From Nemania diffusa (Eukaryota; Ascomycota; Sordariomycetes; Xylariales; Xylariaceae), in NCBI GenBank assembly GCA_038501195.1, contig JBBPUQ010000004.1, forward strand, positions 930,001 to 994,000: a stretch of 64,000 nucleotides of DNA, written 5' to 3'. A program made the translations under genes and the position numbers. Of the stretch, positions 57,096 through 64,000 are shown one piece after another; position 1 is the first letter of the stretch, and every line of letters begins with the position of its first letter. The notes below the pieces were generated by a model that saw nothing but the letters and a program-made list of their open reading frames with translations, made no database searches and had not been told where the DNA came from.

Positions 57096-59682
57096 ATCAA
57101 CTAGGGTTCCTTGTTAGCTTAATGCGGGACGGGCAGCCTGGGAGCCATGTACATAGCATGTAAGGTCGGGGAGTGTATATTACTAGGGTTGAGAGTAGGT
57201 GTGACATCAGTCGGGGGTTCTGCTGATTCACACGAGACCGACCGGATAGAGTTGACAAATAGGGAGCAGGGTAGCGAGCGTACACTGCGCCACGGTACTA
57301 CCGATAAGTGAATAGGGCTTCACGAGGCTTGCATGAATCACTGGAAGGGAAGTAACTGCTTCCTACACGGAATGCTTCTGCTGTATGACGCACGCGATCG
57401 AGACTCAGGAAAGGTTGAAAAGTGTGCTCACAGCTAGTGGCTAAGTAAGTCGTTCGATTCTTGGCTCCTTGCCGATGAATATCAGATGCAATGACTTGGG
57501 GCCGTGATCAAACAGCTGGGGTGCCAAGACAGACAGACCCTAATCTGCATGCTGCATTAGGTACACCATGCAATTTTGGCGGATAGACCCTTGAGACTTG
57601 GCTGGGTTGAGGTTGGCTAGGAGTGAAGGATTGGATGAAGTTGGTCTATTTTGTGGGCAAAAAAAGGGTCTCGAACAGCAGACTAAAGCGGAGAAAAGAG
57701 AGAAACGGCGAACAGCCGACAGCCGACAGCCGACAGTCCTGAAAGGTATGTTGTAGGGTCTGATGTGAATCTGGGAATTCGGCGCACCCCAAAGTAACAG
57801 TGGTGATGACGATCGGAAAATTCAAAGACATGAAATAGGCATGAGGAAGTGTATAGCGTAGGCTGGCGTAGGTACTGTTGTGTGCAGTGCTGTGTGGTGC
57901 CTGTATTTGCAACAATCCTTGCAGACTAAACTCGACTGGGTATCGTATATACCTACCTACATATACATAAGTAAAGAGATGTATGTTGGTACCTACTTGT
58001 GTATTGTACCAATGTGTGGAATCAGATAGATGGTGTATGTACAGAGGTAATCCTCGTAGCCGTACTGGAGAGAGGCGTTTTCGCTACCTTCTGTACGTAC
58101 ATATACATGCATGTAGTAAGATGCTGGTGTGGATTGATCGGATTGTCAGGTACCACCATTAGGTTTTATTGCCGTTCTGAAAACCTCAGCCGTATCAAGC
58201 TCTTTGCAGATGCAATGTGTACTGTAAGCTGCCACCAAGCGATCACAAGAAACCCTATCTTTCTCACCGAGCGGCCTTGCGGCGTCTTGGCTCCTCAATA
58301 GTGTTTGTTCCGGCCCTCTCTAGATCAATAAGACATGAGCGAAGAAGACGGTTTGTCACTAGACTCTTCGAGCGGCGGCTCACTGATCTACTATGAGAAC
58401 AACGAGGTAAGTGAGAGTACTCAACTCTGTACTATCACTACTGCGTATAGAATGATGCGGCGTACTGTAGTGTAAGTACTGGGGGCTCTCTGTCCTGTAG
58501 TCTATCTCGTACTGTATGAAGTGTACGTATACCTAGGGGTAAGGGTAGGAGGGTCGGGTAGGGTACCTAGCACAGGAGGGGCTGGGATTGGGAGATCGGG
58601 GTCCGAACTATCCACAGAATTGATAGGGTATCATACCAACCTCTCAGGGCTTGGAATAATATGGAACTTGCACTGACTGTACAAGCACGTATGTTCGCTG
58701 AGACAATGGGTGGACAAGAGTACAGATGCATAAGCGTGATGTACCTAGGTAGGTGGTGTGGTGTTTTGTGTGGTATTTTACGCATATGCGCGTGCCATAT
58801 TGAAAAGTATGTAGTATTAGAATGGTGAGAAGATGGCTCGATGGTCGAGTCAGTCGGAGGAGTTAATACAGAGTAGCTAGCGTAATTAACAGGCATCGAC
58901 AGCGATTTGCTCTCACATGACTGAATCACGGCTAAGTCATGTCGAATGACAATGAACCCTCTCACGCCTAGCCCCGAATCCCGGCACCAATAAGTCCAGT
59001 GGTGATGGGGGCTAAAATTGGCTGAGGAGATGGCCGACAGACTTGGGTCGATTACCTAATACAGAATACAGAGTACGAAGTTGGCAGGGAATGGGGATAA
59101 CTGGGAATAAAAAGTACATACAGTACCTTTCAGGTAGTCGAAGCCTTACCGAGCTACAGTACCTGCTATACTGTGTATCTATCTTATCGCCACGTGCCAC
59201 AAAAACTATACCTACATCCTACCTTAGATCCCTTAAACGGATTGTGAACTTGAACAACTAGCATCGTTTAATGGGTGTTCATGAAAGCCTCATAGTCACT
59301 AATAACCAGCGAGTTTTTTGATGTAGTGTTTTTTTCTCTAATCGTATAGCCATTTCAAGGGGCTTGTTTATTCGTATAGTTGGCAAATGCTCCATATACG
59401 GTCAGTAGTCAGGCCCCATAATCTGCAATCGTCTTCTAGACTCATCACCAAATGCGAGGCGACCTCGGTGTCTGCAAAATGATCAAACAAGCAAGATAGC
59501 AGCGATATATTCGCAGTGCAGAACCAAATGCCACACCAGAAATCCCCCAGTGTCCAGGCAACCCGGCATCCAAGGGCATTGAGTCTTATCTACAGACTCC
59601 CTCTGTACTTAAAACCAGTCTCCCCATCTTCACCAGGGCAACCCCCGGCGCTCCTAGATGCTACGAGCTTAACCATCGTGCC
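57096..59682. other. Intergenic 2.6 kb with one candidate small exon
   Basis: It contains the promoter of the Gag1-clamp gene, a four-unit CAGCCGA tandem at 57713-57736 and TACCTACCTACATA motifs near 57950. Plus-strand 58335-58406 encodes MSEEDGLSLDSSSGGSLIYY plus four residues and ends at a perfect GTAAGT donor, but no partner exon was found. Other ORFs (57646-57915, 57999-58301, 58567-58965) lack motifs. Confidence 0.45.
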
Positions 59683-61066
59683 TTAAGCCATCTTCCTACC
59701 CTGCTTAGCCTGCTCAGCTGTTCTAATCATCGCATGGCCACTCGCAGTCTCAACTAGGGAGGGGCGATGTTGATAGGACACATGAGGACTATCCATTAGG
59801 TCTTCGATGTTGAAACTGCGTGCTGGAGAACGGCGGATAGGATGAGAGGCTTTCCTGATACCATTGCCGTTGGTAAATCGAGTCGCCGCCTTCGCGCCCT
59901 GTACCGGGGTATACTATCCCCCCTGCTGGGCTTTGGGCTTGTAGCGGGACGTCTTATCGCCCTTGTCGATATTCTTGTGTTCAGTCTAGTAACGTGATTA
60001 GTTAGCAGGATTCCTTTGTTCGTCTAGAGGCTTCACATATGCTTTACCTTCAAATCTTCACGGTCTTTATCAGAATCGATGCACATGTGTGCGTCACGGT
60101 TTGGGCGAGTTTCATCTAGCATAGGTACAAATTCTCTAGTTGTATATTGTTGGTTGGGTACTCTGGGACCACCGAAGCCAGTACCATGGTTCTTGTTCAA
60201 AGCATTGGCAACGAGAGCAGCAGCACCGTCAAGCTCGGTCATATCCATACCAGCAATGCTTGCACCATCTCCCATGAATGACGCCGTAAGCGGGGTCAGC
60301 TGCTCGACACCAGAATTGTTGACCATCTCAGAGCCGAGCTGTGGTTGAGCGATGGTAAGCCGGAGTTTTTCCTTAAAAAGCTGAGAATTCTCATGGCAGC
60401 TAGCTACGTCTTCAGGAGAGAAAAACATAGAAGTTCCCATTAAAGGATATCCAGCCTCCGGTAGACACGCAGTGAGACCTTCCTGGACAACCATGTCCGC
60501 GAGCTCGTCACAAGTACGGAGGAAGTGGTTAGCAGTTCGATATGCCACACGTCTGTCGAATCCTGTTAGGCAGGATTGACCGATATGCATCCGCATCTGA
60601 AAGGGATCTGGGTCCAAGGGGCTTGACTGGATTGGTCGGTTGAACACAGTATTCTCCCACTGCATCTCGTTCAAAATAGCTTCTCTCGCACCGGAAATAC
60701 CGAGTCCGATGCCTGTTTGCAATCCCATAAGCCAAGAGCGTTCGTGCTCGTTCTGGATGCCTGGAGAAGCCACGAGAAAATCTAGCGATTTAAACGCCGA
60801 TTCAGGAAGTTTCGTGTCTTGGTAATCCTCTCTAATGCGATCATGAAGCTCTTTACGAAGAAGGGCTGGGGTTAGAGTTGAAGCTGGAGCTGGAGTGTCA
60901 CCCGAGAGGCTGGGGTTAGCTTTTGATCCGAGCCTAGAGCTGCAGGTTGAGCCTGGGTCTTACCGGGAGATGTCTCTGCCGAGTCAGACCTGAGTCGCGG
61001 GTCGAGAAAAGACTGGTCAAAATCACCATTGTTGGGCTCCTTCTTGGCTTCTTTGTTGTTTGCCAT
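59683..61066 (-). CDS. Hypothetical protein, 338-391 aa, ambiguous 3' end
   Basis: Unrecognised family. Exon 1 61066-60964, intron 60963-60890 (GTAAGA donor, GCTAACC branch, CTCCAG acceptor), exon 2 60889-60048, then donor GTAAAG at 60047. Two in-phase acceptors follow. Using TTACTAG (after an ideal CTAACTAAT branch) gives exon 3 59985-59914 ending TEHKNIDKG...AQQGG and a TAG stop (338 aa). Using GATAG, which contains that same TAG, gives exon 59913-59683 encoding 76 further residues (YTPVQGAKAATRFTNG... to KQGRKMA) and 391 aa. Exon 2 shows LRKELHDRIREDYQDTKLPESAF and EHERSWLMGLQTGIGLGISGAREA. No signal peptide, membrane segment or known domain. I give the longer span because the downstream stretch is protein-like. 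Confidence 0.68.
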
Positions 61067-63869
61067 GGCTAGCAACCAAGTGAAGATGGAGATCAGACAC
61101 GTGCTGGACAGAAAAGAACAGAGTCTAGGAGGTGGTTGCCAATGACCAGAGAAGGAAGATGAGTTACAGAAAGAATAATTTGTACCAAGGCTGAAAGGTG
61201 TTGAGATACCAAAACGAAACGTGAATTCGTTGACCTTGGTAGGGTACTTAGGGAAAGGTGGTGAGGAAGAAGGTGAGAAAGTAATAAGTGTGCCAAGTCA
61301 CTAGCAGCATTCCGTGTTGTTTATCCTTAGGAACAGGCGATGTGCAAAGCCAGTATGAGGGTGCTGTACCTTCCGTACCTTCCCCGGGTTACGCTCCGAG
61401 GTTACCGGGCAGGTTGTCTATCAGCATATCAACAAAAACCTGCAGAGCCGCAAACCCTGCTCTATAATAAAGAAGGCACGGATGCTAATTAGTAGGAGTT
61501 GCTCGCAACATACTTGACACTACTCTATTTACAACCAGTGATACCCAGTTATACACTCAAGAGACATAATAATCAAACTATCAAACTGAACCACAAACAA
61601 GAGGGTCTTCAGTTTACGTCATCTGCTTATAACGGTATTATTAATACAGGTATGTAAGCACTAATTGTTTAAAGGACAATATAATTAATATTTATTATCT
61701 GCAAATCCAGAGACTACTACGAAGTGAAGGCGTGTCATAGTCCCTTGTAGAAGGAGCTGTAGATGACCATGTTCCTAACTTGACACTGTTCTACTCTTGC
61801 AAGCAGTGTCGTGGTTAGTGCTTGTCAGGTGATAAAGTCGCAAGGCGGCCGCTTCTAGACCCTCAGGGATGTTTGTATCAATTATCACTATTAGATAAGG
61901 AGAAGAGGCCTCCCGGATTATTTGGGCAGGACTTAGGAATTAATATAATTAAGCCCTAGCCCTGTACTTCTACCTAACTTCTACCCTACTACGTAATTAT
62001 ACATTATCTATTTTCGCTCGAGAGTCTAGACCAAACCACGTAACAGTGCTACAATTCTATTACGTCACCATGTATCGTGAAACCCGAAGCCAAGCACATA
62101 TCATAGCTCTAAAATTTGCAAAACTAGTTAACTTATTTACAACCCAGCAGGAGGCAAATATTTATATCAGATTATAGCCAAGCGATAGTTAGGCTGAGAA
62201 TCATTCCCTGGAGCACCATATTATCTGCCACGGAACAGAACTGCAATGCTAAACCACAACACCACTGATGCAGAGCACAAGTAGAACGTTGTTAAGGTGG
62301 GAACCTAGGCCGTTTGCAGGTCTTATATATGGGACCATGACATTACCTCCGCACCGATACAGGGCAAGAAAGTATTCAGCAAGTATTAATAAATATTCCT
62401 CACATAGGCTAGAAAATTTATCTAGTTTCCCAAAAGTGGCATATCTAGTTTTCAGTTTCAAGTTTCTAGACTCGCACTTCAACATAACCATTACAGACAA
62501 CATCCCTCAGGATATAGATTTGGTTTCTGGAATGACACAGTCGACTTCCGCCGGCTTTATTTTTGACGCCTCATTCTATCTACAACCTTTGTATGTGTCC
62601 TTCACATTACTTTATACAAATCAAATCTCTATTCTAACAGCCGGAAAGATTACGAAAGCCCGTGTGGAAGGTATCGTTATAGCCAGCTGCCTTGTTAAGT
62701 GTATGACAGACTTGTAGTTAGTATTCTAATATACGCGGCTATATGCTAGAAGCACTGATAGAGTAGTGGACGTTGAATTAAAGCATATAAACCAAGTAAC
62801 CAGGTAATTTTAGGCTCGCAGAAGAAAGAAAGCAGCAGGAGCTGATCACGTGTTTCGTATGCGCATGTATGTATGTGGTCATCATTGAGTTCATGCTAGG
62901 AAAATTGTGGAACCCTAGTTTGTGTAACTTTGATCTAACAACCGGATTCGTTCCGCCGTCGAGGAAGGTTCAGCTACAACATCTACCTTCAGTGGGGCAC
63001 TGCTAGATAGGTATTTATGGAGGGGAAGATTTAGTGCCTCAAGTTAACTTCAAGCTCAAACCCATAAAATATGACAGTCATTTCTATACCAGGGTGGGTA
63101 GGTAGGGCTTGCTAAAGGTCACAAGTATCCTAGCACATTCTCAGACCGAGTTGGCCAGGTGTCTTGGCGTTTGATGATAGATAGTTTGTTCAACGCCAAG
63201 AATAAATTCATCTTCTCATAATGTGGAGCAACAAGATGCGACAGAAAATCGGATGAGGAAATATTATGTTAACTACGGTATTGTTACTATGTTTGGCCTC
63301 GGAGTGAATATAGAGGTTACTATAGTTGATAGGAGGCCCTTATTACCTCTGTCACGATCCTATATATAAGAGCTACAGACGGTCAAGGGTCCTACCTTCA
63401 CTACTTTCTACTTTTGGTAGTGTCGTGGTCGTTGCAGTTCTGTTGGGTGACAAACTTCTGGGGATTAAAATGCAGTTATCACTAGACACTCTGGGCTACC
63501 TAAATCTCACGATTATTGTGCTTCCAAACACCTGCATCTCTGAACTGTGGCATAAAAAAAAACAACGATTTCCGACCCGGTGACCAATTCGCTAGAAAAG
63601 CCTGCAGACCCCATCTCACAAATAACCTACAAATCTTTGAAATGCCACAATCCCTGGTCCTGATTGTCTCCCTAAAAATTGACTGGCATGAGCGGCCTTG
63701 TCAGCTACCCTAAATAATGCCAAGTCTTTTGCGCCTCCAAGGATGTGATTAGACTTAAAACCCAGAGTCAGAGTGTAAAGATGCATAAAAGCCGCTGTTT
63801 AGCTTCGCTGTAGAAGGATGAGAGAACCTGTTGTAATAAGGGGGCGGTGTGAATATAACCATGTTCCCT
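61067..63869. other. Intergenic 2.8 kb, no gene supported
   Basis: It contains the promoter of the gene starting at 61066 and the 3' flank of the partial gene at the right edge. ORFs at 61093-61296 (minus), 62268-62717 (plus, 149 codons) and 63326-63583 (plus) show no domain or splice support. Confidence 0.45.
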
Positions 63870-64000
63870 TCACTCTTCTTCTTCCAACAAGGCCTCGAGC
63901 TCCGAAATAGTCGGAGAGGGTGGGGAGACTGCTGGTTTATCTTCTTCTTCTTCCTCTAGCAAGGCTTCGAGCTCTGAAATAGTAGGAGAGGATGGGGCGA
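63870..64000 (-). CDS. C-terminus of a gene running off the edge, tandem acidic repeats
   Basis: The minus-strand frame ending in the TGA at 63870-63872 is open to the window edge (42 residues). It contains two copies of SPTISELEALLEEEE (about 24-residue period) joined by EDKPAVSPP. At DNA level the copies match closely, with GAA/GAG runs. The repeats should form short amphipathic helices with an acidic end. The rest of the protein is outside the window, so no family or function can be given. The long shared period and the stop just after the second copy argue against chance. Confidence 0.65.
   Translation of the reverse strand, partial: APSSPTISELEALLEEEEEDKPAVSPPSPTISELEALLEEEE

Noticed and set aside
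62268..62717. 149-codon plus ORF
   Set aside because: No domain, no splice extension, and a TATA-like run lies inside rather than before it; kept only as unsupported.
1..64000. tRNA or rRNA genes
   Set aside because: A scan by eye for T-loop GTTCRANYC with matching arms and for rRNA motifs gave no convincing candidate; tRNAscan-SE would be decisive.

Overview
The window looks like a filamentous ascomycete (Pezizomycotina, most likely Sordariomycetes). The protein genes carry many short spliceosomal introns (about 45-140 bp, one of 284 bp) with GTRNGT donors and CTNAC-like branch sites. A Zn2Cys6 regulator, a CE1 esterase and a Gag1-clamp-type protein are typical fungal families. A roughly 9 kb AT-rich block carries the C-to-T/G-to-A damage left by repeat-induced point mutation (RIP). 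The species cannot be fixed from sequence alone.

Left part (1-19182). A three-exon gene of unknown function (1477-3262, minus) precedes an AT-rich isochore. I resolve the isochore as one complete, heavily mutated Ty1/copia LTR retrotransposon (4079-13288) with matching 141-bp LTRs and a 5-bp ATATA target duplication. Two unmutated insertions sit inside it: a 1918-bp non-autonomous LTR element with identical 253-bp LTRs (4830-6747) and a 127-bp fragment (7455-7581). A gene-poor 4 kb stretch follows, then a CCCH zinc-finger gene (17289-19182) that contains a GC-AG intron.

Central housekeeping block (20266-46027). In order: a secreted CE1 acetylxylan-type esterase (+), a Zn2Cys6 transcription factor (-), ORC5 (+), glycogen branching enzyme (-, eight exons), mitochondrial ClpX/Mcx1 (+), cytochrome c oxidase subunit COX5 (-), a 54-residue membrane microprotein (-), a Mus7/MMS22-family genome-stability protein of 2175 residues (+) and a mitochondrial AAA ATPase of 1030 residues (+). 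Three genes here are mitochondrial (ClpX, COX5, AAA), two act in replication or replication repair (ORC5, Mms22) and one in glycogen storage. I rebuilt the gene models by splicing; phases close in every model given with exact coordinates.

Right part (46028-64000), more accessory. Two related C2H2 zinc-finger genes (46920-48143 and 51808-52497) flank a 3.6 kb interval with two inverted copies of a small Tc1/mariner-type element. Then come an MDR quinone-oxidoreductase-like gene (-), an orphan frameshifted exon (about 54.9-55.2 kb), a Gag1-like clamp protein gene (-), a gene of unknown function whose 3' end is ambiguous because of an in-frame TAG (59683-61066, -), and the C-terminus of a gene running off the right edge that encodes tandem acidic repeats.

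Limits: everything was read by eye. No homology search, RNA evidence or composition statistics were available, so family names rest on remembered motifs. No tRNA, rRNA or CRISPR array was recognised.
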